Origin: an uncultured Flavobacteriaceae bacterium
Lineage (GTDB): Bacteria; Bacteroidota; Bacteroidia; Flavobacteriales; Flavobacteriaceae
Direction of reading: 5' to 3'
NCBI GenBank assembly: GCA_947311745.1
Contig: CAMZLT010000154.1
Location: forward strand, 1-11,523
Length of the DNA: 11,523 nt
Numbering within the stretch: position 1 is the first letter of the stretch; each line of letters starts with the position of its first letter. The notes under the pieces were generated by a model, which worked only from the letters and a program-made list of their open reading frames with translations, was not told where the DNA came from and searched no databases. Shown here piece after piece: positions 1-5,982 of this stretch. The position numbers and the translations under genes are program-made.

Positions 1-1
1 T

Positions 2-1453
2 CCATCAAATGATAAAAAGTTTTGGTATGTAACAGAATATATGAAAGGTGGTGTGGCAAGGAGAAATGTAGTAGGTGTTTTTCAAATTGCTCCAAACACT
101 ACTAATGATGTAGGTGTTGTAGATTTAAATGCTCCTACAAGTTCTGCTTTAGGTAATAGTGAAGCAGTAACTATAACCATTTATAATTATGGGCAAAACA
201 GTGCTTCAAATTTTGATGTTTCCTATCAAGTTGATGGTAATGCAAGTGTTGTTGAAACTTTTACAGGTACTATTGCAGCAGGAGATACGGCACAATTTAC
301 TTTTAATCAAACAGTGGATTTATCTACTGTTGGTCAAGTGTATAATTTTGTTGCTTCTACGGATTTAACGGGAGATGAAGATACTACTAACGATACATAT
401 TCTACTACTGTTACAAATTTAACGCCAAATGATATTGGTGTTACAAATATTATATCACCAATTTCAGGAATAAATTTAACTGCTACAGAACAAATAATAG
501 TAGAAATCACTAATTTTGGTGGTGTCGCACAATCTAATTTTGATGTTAGCTTTACTTTGGATGGTAACTCCTATACAGAAACCGTAGCAGGTCCTTTAAA
601 TGCAAATGCTACGATGCAATATACATTTACGCAAACAGGAGATTTTTCCAGTGTAGGTAACTATAATTTATCTGCTACTACTAGTCTTTCAGGAGATGCA
701 GATACCTCTAATGATGAATTTTCTGTAACTATAACAAAAAATACATGCGAACCTACTGCTGATTGCTCTGCTGGTGATGGATTTAGACTTTTTCAAATAG
801 GAACAATAAATAACACTTCAGGATGTGAAACCTATGGTGATTTTACAAATATGTCAACAGATTTAGAAGTCAATACTACAAATACTTTAACTGTAACTAC
901 AGCTTATGGAGATGAAAATATTAAGGTTTGGATTGATTTTAATGATGATTTTCTTTTTACAGTAGATGAAATTGTAGTACAAAATTATATAATTGCTCCA
1001 GGGCAAGGGGCAGGGTCCTTTACAGAGACCATGGATTTAATTATTCCTGCAAACGCAGCAATAGGACAACATTTAATGCGTGCAAAAGCAAATTGGCAAG
1101 CAGCTGTTCCTGATGATGCTTGTGCGAATACAACCTATGGTGAAACAGAAGATTATATGGTAAATATTAGATACCCATTAAATGTTGGCACAGATATATA
1201 CGAAACAATGGAGTTATTAGTACTTAATAATAATACCGATATTTTTGAAATTATGTTAGATACACAAGAATCACTTGATAATGTAGTTTTAACCGTTTAT
1301 AATTCATTAGGTCAGCAAATGGTTTATCATAGATTGACTAGTTCTAACGATTATAGATATTCTTTAGATATGTCTTATGTGGCAAGTGGTGTATATCTTA
1401 TAAAAGTAGGAAATACCAATTTCGGAAAAATTAAGCGAATTATTGTAAAATAA
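2..1453 (+). CDS. T9SS-secreted multidomain protein, C-terminal part (5' end outside window)
   Basis: The reading frame is already open at base 2, so the ATG at 41 is probably internal and the gene enters from the left. The first visible residues (FWYVTEYM, then VVGVFQIAP) resemble the end of a catalytic or beta-propeller region that lies off-window. Then come two CARDB-like beta-sandwich repeats, about nt 104-418 and 428-736. Both carry SNFDVS near the start and a GDxDTxND motif near the end. Next is a GEVED domain, about nt 746-1168, with the cysteine-bearing CEPTADCSAGDGF, the core VWIDFNDD and the closing GETEDYMVNI. The last ~70 residues (nt ~1232-1450) are a type A T9SS sorting domain with VYNSLGQ, ASGVYLIKV and KIKRIIVK, so the product should be exported across the outer membrane and released or anchored. 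The usual YPNP opening of that domain is missing. CARDB and GEVED suggest adhesion or substrate binding; the enzymatic activity, if any, cannot be told from here. Confidence 0.88.
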   Translation, partial: PSNDKKFWYVTEYMKGGVARRNVVGVFQIAPNTTNDVGVVDLNAPTSSALGNSEAVTITIYNYGQNSASNFDVSYQVDGNASVVETFTGTIAAGDTAQFTFNQTVDLSTVGQVYNFVASTDLTGDEDTTNDTYSTTVTNLTPNDIGVTNIISPISGINLTATEQIIVEITNFGGVAQSNFDVSFTLDGNSYTETVAGPLNANATMQYTFTQTGDFSSVGNYNLSATTSLSGDADTSNDEFSVTITKNTCEPTADCSAGDGFRLFQIGTINNTSGCETYGDFTNMSTDLEVNTTNTLTVTTAYGDENIKVWIDFNDDFLFTVDEIVVQNYIIAPGQGAGSFTETMDLIIPANAAIGQHLMRAKANWQAAVPDDACANTTYGETEDYMVNIRYPLNVGTDIYETMELLVLNNNTDIFEIMLDTQESLDNVVLTVYNSLGQQMVYHRLTSSNDYRYSLDMSYVASGVYLIKVGNTNFGKIKRIIVK

Positions 1454-1460
1454 ACTACAG

Positions 1461-1796
1461 ATGAAATTTTTAAAATTTACTTTTATTTTGGTATTCCTTT
1501 TTACATCTTGTAATTCACAGAAAAATATGGATACAAAGACTTTTATAAAAAGTGAAAAGTATAAAGAAATGATTTCAAATGGTTATACATTTGGAGTTAT
1601 TACAAAATCAAATGTAAAAGGAGACTGTGAATATTCTATTAAAATTTCGGATAGTTTATATTATGACCCTGTGAATTTATCAGATTTATATAAAAAAGAT
1701 ATGCTTGAAATTTGGTTTAAATTTACGAGGATGCGTAGAATGAATAGATGCGAAAAAGCATCACCAATTACAATTAATGAAATTATAAAAAAATAA
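1461..1796 (+). CDS. small predicted lipoprotein of unknown function
   Basis: This 111-aa protein has a short basic start, a hydrophobic stretch (residues 6-14) and a lipobox LFTSC with the acceptor cysteine at residue 17. It is therefore expected to be lipidated, and as a Bacteroidota lipoprotein it probably sits in the outer or inner membrane facing the periplasm. After the cysteine the chain is polar and lysine-rich. Two further cysteines (in KGDCEYS and MNRCEKA) could form a disulfide. I do not recognise a domain. It starts 7 nt after the stop of the T9SS protein and is followed by a strong terminator, so the two are probably one transcript. It could be an accessory protein to the upstream secreted protein, but nothing in the sequence proves this. 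Confidence 0.75.
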   Translation: MKFLKFTFILVFLFTSCNSQKNMDTKTFIKSEKYKEMISNGYTFGVITKSNVKGDCEYSIKISDSLYYDPVNLSDLYKKDMLEIWFKFTRMRRMNRCEKASPITINEIIKK

Positions 1797-1808
1797 TTTT
1801 ATTTAGAT

Positions 1809-1846
1809 AAAACTCCAAGTGAAAATTTGTTTCACTTGGAGTTTTT
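1809..1846 (+). terminator. intrinsic terminator, 16-bp perfect stem
   Basis: Bases 1809-1824 pair perfectly with 1830-1845 around a 5-nt loop (ATTTG). The right arm ends in a run of five T (1842-1846). It lies 12 nt after the lipoprotein stop and should end the transcript of the two preceding genes. The left arm starts with As, so it could also stop transcription coming from the other strand. Confidence 0.85.
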
Positions 1847-2126
1847 ACTTTTTACCATAAATAAGTGAAGGTTTTCGTTACTAAAAATCAAAATGTGCTA
1901 GTATTAGTGTATATAGTTTTTGAGGCACATGAATATAGCTTTTGTAGTGCGTATCGAAAACGAACACTGAAGTTAATGACGTGTAAGTTAGCTTCTAATA
2001 AAAATATTTCACAAATTTATGTTTTGTGTAAAACGGCGATGAAATATTCTTATTTTCTAATGACATTTGTTACAAAAATTAAAAATTGTATTTGTATATT
2101 TGCCAAAAAAATAAATTTAAAATCAA
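1847..2126. other. intergenic region upstream of the ferredoxin gene
   Basis: Between the terminator and the ferredoxin start there is no convincing gene. An open frame with a GTG at 1865 can be read, but its composition (runs of Lys, Asn, Cys, Ile, Phe) is not protein-like, and it overlaps the ferredoxin start in another frame. The last 60 nt hold a promoter candidate. Otherwise I see nothing identifiable. Confidence 0.5.
2067..2102 (+). promoter_or_regulatory. candidate Bacteroidota-type promoter for the ferredoxin gene
   Basis: TATATTTG at 2095-2102 is an exact match to the TAnnTTTG -7 element of Bacteroidota housekeeping promoters. A TTG lies upstream at 2067-2069, but its 25-nt spacer is longer than the usual 17-23. 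The overlapping TGTATTTG at 2087-2094 fits the spacing (17 nt) with one mismatch. Either would give a 5' leader of roughly 20-30 nt before the ATG at 2127. Confidence 0.45.
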
Positions 2127-2477
2127 ATGGCAATAATAATAACTGACGAATGTATAAATTGTGGGGCTTGTGAACCTGAGTGTCCAAATAATGCAATATA
2201 CGAAGGGGCTGACGATTGGAAATATTCTGATGGTACAGATTTAAAAGGTAAAATGGTGTTACCAAACGGAAAAGAAATAGATGCAGACGCAGAAATAGAA
2301 GCTTTAAACGATGAAGTATATTTTATTGTACCCGATAAATGTACCGAATGTGTTGGTTTTCATGAAGAGCCACAATGTGCTGCGGTTTGTCCTGTAGATT
2401 GTTGTATTCCTGATGAAAATAATGTAGAATCTCAAGAGGAATTAGAAAACAAACAAAAATTTATGCACAACGATTAA
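2127..2477 (+). CDS. 2[4Fe-4S] ferredoxin (Alvin/YfhL-like type)
   Basis: A 116-aa, acidic, soluble electron carrier expected to hold two [4Fe-4S] clusters. The first cluster motif is C9-x2-C12-x2-C15-x3-C19-P. The second is C72-x2-C75-x8-C84-x3-C88-P. The 8-residue spacing in the second motif is the signature of the Allochromatium vinosum-type ferredoxins, which have very low-potential clusters. Two more cysteines follow at 92-93. A ~50-residue insert between the motifs and an acidic tail are also present. The ATG at 2127 gives the standard start MAIIITDECINCGAC. It is a single-gene transcript: a terminator lies before it, a promoter candidate just upstream, and hairpins and a convergent gene after it. 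The redox partner cannot be inferred from the neighbours. Confidence 0.95.
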   Translation: MAIIITDECINCGACEPECPNNAIYEGADDWKYSDGTDLKGKMVLPNGKEIDADAEIEALNDEVYFIVPDKCTECVGFHEEPQCAAVCPVDCCIPDENNVESQEELENKQKFMHND

Positions 2478-2509
2478 ACAATATTTAAACTTTTTTTTTC
2501 TCTTTGAAA

Positions 2510-2536
2510 ACAAACTTTAAAGTACTTTTAGTTTGT
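2510..2536 (+). terminator. possible weak terminator hairpin after the ferredoxin gene
   Basis: ACAAACT (2510-2516) pairs with AGTTTGT (2530-2536), with an inner AAAG/CTTT stem after a small internal loop. It starts 33 nt after the ferredoxin stop and is followed by AATTATTTTA. The stem is AT-rich and imperfect, so it may only assist the stronger hairpin downstream. Confidence 0.3.
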
Positions 2537-2562
2537 AATTATTTTAGAAAGGTTTTGTTTTG

Positions 2563-2621
2563 TTGTATAAAAATAGATAAGGTTCTTTGCTTTGCAAAGA
2601 ACCTTATCTATTTTTATACAA
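2563..2621. terminator. perfect 28-bp inverted repeat, likely bidirectional terminator
   Basis: Bases 2563-2590 are the exact reverse complement of 2594-2621, with a 3-nt loop (TTT). The core GGTTCTTTGC/GCAAAGAACC is flanked by AT-rich arms that include A5 on one side and T5 on the other, so a T-tract follows the core in both reading directions. It lies between the convergent ferredoxin and DUF937 genes, where a shared terminator is expected. The stem is about twice the length needed for that job, so another role (for example mRNA 3'-end protection) is possible. Confidence 0.8.
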
Positions 2622-2632
2622 ATCTTGTCCCT

Positions 2633-2762
2633 AAAATTCACCACTATATTATTTTTTAATTCAATAAAATAAAAGTTTAAATATTATTTTATCGTTTTAT
2701 AATACCAAATTTATGGGAGTTTGAAATTATCTTTATTCATCTGTTTTAAACATTCTAAACAA
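2633..2762 (+). repeat. dispersed intergenic repeat, copy 1
   Basis: This non-coding stretch is homologous, in the same orientation, to the end of the window. Positions 2633-2653 match 11338-11358 at 20 of 21 bases. Positions 2720-2743 match 11434-11457 at all 24 bases. Around 2681-2719 similarity is partial, including TAATACC at 2700-2706, and around 2655-2680 it is low. The tail TTTTAAA...CTAAACAA (2744-2762) also recurs in copy 2 after an extra 42 nt there. No transposase, obvious terminal inverted repeats or protein coding capacity is seen. It begins 12 nt from the perfect hairpin and ends 28 nt from the DUF937 stop codon. Confidence 0.7.
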
Positions 2763-2790
2763 AGTCAACTCTATTAATTTGTGGTTAAAT

Positions 2791-3420
2791 CTATTTGAAA
2801 AAACCTCCTAAAAGACTACCTATCCCACCTTTTTCTCTACCTCCAAGCAACATTCCTGCTACATCATCAATAATACTTCCATCCCCATCTGCATCTAAAA
2901 GACGATTAACTAAACTTTGTTGCTCTTTTTGACCATTTCCTAACATTCCACCAAGTAAATCGGATAGACCTCCTTGGTCTGCAACACCAACTTCACGAGT
3001 TTTTTTACCTAATGCCCCCATTAAAAACGGACCAGCAACTTTTAAAATATTCATCGCTGTTCCCATATCAATGCCGCTAGATTTACTAACCGCCATTGCT
3101 ACATTATCTTCTTTTCCTCCAAAAACGTGTTTTAATATTCCTGAACCATCTTGTAAAACATCCTCGTCAACAGAATCTCCGCCAAGCACGCTTCCTAATT
3201 TGTCCAAAATACTTCCATCGTGTTTTCCTGTTAAAGCACCAAGTAAACCAGACGCACCTTCTGGTGTAGAAGCGTTATTTTTCATTGCTCCTAAAATAAG
3301 CGGCATTGCTGTACTTATTGCTTTTTGTGAGGCTCCTTGTTCTAAGCCAAATTGTTTACTAACACCTTGTATTAAAGTGCTTCCCATTTCTCCTTTTAAT
3401 AGATCTAAAATTCCTGCCAT
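2791..3420 (-). CDS. DUF937 domain protein with a C-terminal acidic DxDxDG loop
   Basis: A 209-aa glycine- and leucine-rich protein with no signal peptide, matching the DUF937 (YidB-like) family, whose biochemical role is not established. The start MAGILDLLKGEMGSTLIQGVS and the repeated LGGxLG-type segments (near residues 58-61, 77-81, 155-161 and 192-206) are typical of the family. A distinctive loop is D176-x-D178-x-D180-G181-S182-I183 followed by D185 and D186. It resembles the first half of an EF-hand or dockerin calcium loop, although residue 12 of the loop is Val rather than Glu or Asp. The gene converges on the ferredoxin gene and is divergent from the symporter across a 145-nt gap. 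It is probably transcribed alone. The ATG at 3420 is the natural start because the conserved N-terminus begins there. Confidence 0.85.
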   Translation of the reverse strand: MAGILDLLKGEMGSTLIQGVSKQFGLEQGASQKAISTAMPLILGAMKNNASTPEGASGLLGALTGKHDGSILDKLGSVLGGDSVDEDVLQDGSGILKHVFGGKEDNVAMAVSKSSGIDMGTAMNILKVAGPFLMGALGKKTREVGVADQGGLSDLLGGMLGNGQKEQQSLVNRLLDADGDGSIIDDVAGMLLGGREKGGIGSLLGGFFK

Positions 3421-3446
3421 TTTCTTTTTTATTTAATAATTAATAA

Positions 3447-3479
3447 TTTTTTTGCAATTTACATTTTTTTTTGCAATTT
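3447..3479. repeat. 14-bp direct repeat upstream of the DUF937 gene
   Basis: TTTTTTTGCAATTT occurs at 3447-3460 and again at 3466-3479, a 19-nt period. Each copy contains the palindrome TTGCAA. It lies 27-59 nt upstream of the DUF937 start, between divergent genes, where a regulator could bind. The period is close to two helical turns. No family of binding protein can be assigned, and low sequence complexity may be the whole explanation. Confidence 0.4.
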
Positions 3480-3565
3480 GTATAAAGAAATTATCGTGCC
3501 ATTTTTTTTCTTTTTTATGGGGAAAATAAAAATCATTTTATATATTAGTCGCTTAATTATAACTT

Positions 3566-4861
3566 ATGAAGAAATTAGCATTACATTGGAAAATATTAAT
3601 AGGAATGACCCTTGGTGTTTTAGTGGGAGTTTTATTCTCAAATTTAGAAGGAGGAAAAGAACTAATTCAAGATTGGATAAAACCTTTTGGTAAAATATTT
3701 ATTAATTCTTTAAAATTAATTGCTGTACCTTTAATATTAGCATCTTTAATTAAGGGAGTGTCCGATTTGAAAGATATTTCAAAATTATCTAAAATGGGAG
3801 GAAGAACAATTTTTATTTATATTTTAACAACTGTAATGGCTGTAACAATTGGTTTAGTTTTGGTTAATGTGATTAAACCAGGTAATACTATTACCGAAAA
3901 AACAAGAACGGAATTGGTCCAAAATTATGCAGAAAAAACAGTTAAGTATAAAAAAGCTGCCGAATCACAAAAAGAAAGCGGTCCTTTACAGGCTTTAATT
4001 GATTTAGTGCCACCTAATATTATATCGGCATCTAGCAATAACCGTAATATGCTTCAAGTAATATTTTTTGCTGTATTTTTTGGAATAGGTTTAATTTTAA
4101 TCCCAGAGGAAAAATCCAAACCAGTAAAAGATTTTTTTGATGGTTTTAATGAGGTAATACTAAAAATGATTGATTTGATAATGTTAGCAGCTCCATATGG
4201 TGTGTTTGCATTATTGGCAGCTTTAGTCGTCGAATCGCCAAGTGTAGATTTATTTAAAGCATTGGCTTGGTATGCTTTTACCGTAATATTAGGTTTGTTA
4301 ATAATGATTGCTTTGTATAATTTAATGGTATATCTATTTACTAAAAAAACACCAAAATTTTTTATTAACGGAATTTCACCAGCACAATTATTAGCGTTTT
4401 CAACAAGCAGTAGTGCAGCAACTTTACCTGTAACTATGGAGCGTGTAACAGAACATTTAGGTGTAGATGAAGAAGTTAGTAGCTTTGTACTACCGATCGG
4501 AGCAACTATCAATATGGATGGGACAAGCTTGTATCAAGCGGTTGCAGCAGTTTTTATTGCACAAGCATTTGGTATGGATTTAAGCCTTTCAGCTCAATTA
4601 GGAATTATAGTAACCGCAACTTTGGCGTCTATTGGTTCAGCAGCTGTGCCTGGAGCAGGGATGGTAATGTTAATTATCGTATTGCAACAAGCAGGAATTC
4701 CTGAAGCAGGTTTGGCCTTAATTTTTGCAATAGATAGACCTTTAGATATGTGTAGAACAACTGTAAACGTTACTGGTGATGCAACTGTTTCTATGTTGGT
4801 AGCCAAATCTGTCGGTAAACTAGGAGAACCAAAAGTTAAAAACTGGGATGATAACTATTAA
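3566..4861 (+). CDS. sodium:glutamate/aspartate symporter (DAACS/SDF family)
   Basis: A 431-aa inner-membrane transporter of the dicarboxylate/amino acid:cation symporter family (PF00375), of normal family length with about eight membrane segments plus two re-entrant hairpins. Visible motifs are the HP1 serine-rich loop S279-TSSSAATLPVT, the TM7 sodium motif N316-MDGT, the HP2 tip GSAAVPGAG (357-365), and TM8 D390-RPLDMCRTTVNVTGD. In TM8, D394, R397, T398, N401 and D405 match the substrate and Na1 ligands of the archaeal homologue GltPh. R397 plus the NVTGD motif point to an acidic amino acid (glutamate or aspartate) rather than the C4-dicarboxylates of DctA, whose equivalent segment differs. 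A charged insert (residues ~107-150) lies between TM3 and TM4. A GshB-like ligase gene follows after 33 nt and may be co-transcribed. The exact substrate is inferred. Confidence 0.93.
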   Translation: MKKLALHWKILIGMTLGVLVGVLFSNLEGGKELIQDWIKPFGKIFINSLKLIAVPLILASLIKGVSDLKDISKLSKMGGRTIFIYILTTVMAVTIGLVLVNVIKPGNTITEKTRTELVQNYAEKTVKYKKAAESQKESGPLQALIDLVPPNIISASSNNRNMLQVIFFAVFFGIGLILIPEEKSKPVKDFFDGFNEVILKMIDLIMLAAPYGVFALLAALVVESPSVDLFKALAWYAFTVILGLLIMIALYNLMVYLFTKKTPKFFINGISPAQLLAFSTSSSAATLPVTMERVTEHLGVDEEVSSFVLPIGATINMDGTSLYQAVAAVFIAQAFGMDLSLSAQLGIIVTATLASIGSAAVPGAGMVMLIIVLQQAGIPEAGLALIFAIDRPLDMCRTTVNVTGDATVSMLVAKSVGKLGEPKVKNWDDNY

Positions 4862-4894
4862 AAGGAATTAGAAAAATAACCAAACTTAATTACT

Positions 4895-5929
4895 ATGAAT
4901 ATTTGTTTTTTAATGTATCCATGGGAGAATATTAAAGCTCCTGAAAACGACACTTCCGTAAGTTTTATTCACGAATGTTTTAAAAGAGGGCATGGTGTTG
5001 CAATATGTACTCCCGCAAATTTAACCATTCGTAATAGTATTACAAGTGCTTTTTGCACGATTATTAACCGTATGGAGACAGTTCCTGCGAGTCTAAAACA
5101 ATTTCATAAAAAATCTACTACTCGTGAGGAAATGTTGCCTTTAGCAGGGTTTGATGTGATTTTTATGCGTGCGGAACCGCCATTAGATCCGTTAATGCTA
5201 AATTTTTTAGATTCCGTAAAAGACGATGTATTTATAATGAATTCCGTTAGCGGAATGCGTGTTGCAAATAATAAACTCTATACTGCAGTTTTTGATGATC
5301 CGAAAAATGAAATTATTCCTGTAACACACGTTTCAAAAAATAAAGAATATTTAATTAAAACCATTGAGGAATCTAAATCTGAAAAAATGATTTTAAAGCC
5401 ATTAAACGGTTTTGGTGGTTCTGGTGTTATTTTAATTGAAAAATCTGCAATGGGAAATATTAATTCCTTATTAGATTTTTATTTACAAAATGCCGTTGGA
5501 GGAAGCGATTACGTAATTTTGCAAGAATATATTGAAGGAGCTGAAAAAGGCGATGTACGTGTTTTATTATTAAATGGAAAACCAATAGGAGCAATGCGTA
5601 GAATTCCAGGAGATAAAGATCATCGTTCTAATGTTAGTGCAGGAGGGAGTATCGCAAAACACACCTTAACAAAAGCTGAAAAACACCTTTGCGAAATTAT
5701 TGGACCAAAGTTAGTTAAAGATGGTTTGCACTTTGTTGGAATTGACGTGATCAGTGAAAAATTAGTTGAAGTTAATGTAATGAGCCCAGGTGGTATTACT
5801 TATATGAACAAAGTGTATAAAACAAAACTTCAAGAAAAAGTTGTTGATTTTTTAGAATTTAAAGTTAATGAAATGAATGCTGGTTTTGAACGACGTAAAA
5901 AATTACGACAACAAGTTGATGATGCGTAA
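4895..5929 (+). CDS. gshB: glutathione synthetase-family ATP-grasp ligase (GshB-like)
   Basis: A 344-aa cytoplasmic protein that aligns along its length with prokaryotic GshB (about 315 aa), which joins gamma-glutamylcysteine to glycine using ATP. The N-terminal domain (1-~125) has the family start and FMRAEPPLD (90-98), the counterpart of MRKDPPFD in E. coli. The ATP-grasp part has LKPLNGFGGSGVI (167-179, with K168), D220-VRVLLLNGKP, RRIPGDKDHRSNVSAGGS (235-252), and the metal ligands in GIDVI (282-286, D284) and E292-VNVMSPGG. A charged ~20-residue C-terminal extension is extra. There is no gshA or gshAB nearby, and the upstream neighbour is a glutamate-type symporter. The residues for ATP and metal binding are intact. 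That the acceptor is gamma-glutamylcysteine is likely but not proven, since glutathione is not universal in Bacteroidota. Confidence 0.85.
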   Translation: MNICFLMYPWENIKAPENDTSVSFIHECFKRGHGVAICTPANLTIRNSITSAFCTIINRMETVPASLKQFHKKSTTREEMLPLAGFDVIFMRAEPPLDPLMLNFLDSVKDDVFIMNSVSGMRVANNKLYTAVFDDPKNEIIPVTHVSKNKEYLIKTIEESKSEKMILKPLNGFGGSGVILIEKSAMGNINSLLDFYLQNAVGGSDYVILQEYIEGAEKGDVRVLLLNGKPIGAMRRIPGDKDHRSNVSAGGSIAKHTLTKAEKHLCEIIGPKLVKDGLHFVGIDVISEKLVEVNVMSPGGITYMNKVYKTKLQEKVVDFLEFKVNEMNAGFERRKKLRQQVDDA

Positions 5930-5982
5930 CAATTGACTAGTAGTCTTTACTGTAAAATTATAATAATATAAGATATTAAAAA

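Noticed and set aside
1865..2146. Open frame with GTG start between the terminator and the ferredoxin gene
   Set aside because: Low-complexity residue makeup, no recognisable motif, and its end overlaps the certain ferredoxin start in a different frame.
2633..2762. Repeat as an insertion sequence or CRISPR unit
   Set aside because: No transposase, no clear terminal inverted repeats or target duplications, and no regular repeat-spacer pattern.
3071..3436. 121-codon open frame on + opposite the DUF937 gene
   Set aside because: It lies antisense to a clearly coding gene, and its Pro/Ser/Cys-rich product is the usual shadow of a Gly-rich protein.
3478..3693. 71-codon open frame overlapping the start of the symporter
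   Set aside because: Wrong frame over conserved transporter sequence, starting in a T-rich leader (poly-Phe), with no homologous features.
5933..5964. Sigma70-like TTGACT...TATAAT pair before the 590-aa protein
   Set aside because: The spacer is 20 nt, and Bacteroidota promoters use a TAnnTTTG element instead. In such AT-rich DNA this pair is likely chance, though the region also holds the small palindrome GACTAGTAGTC.
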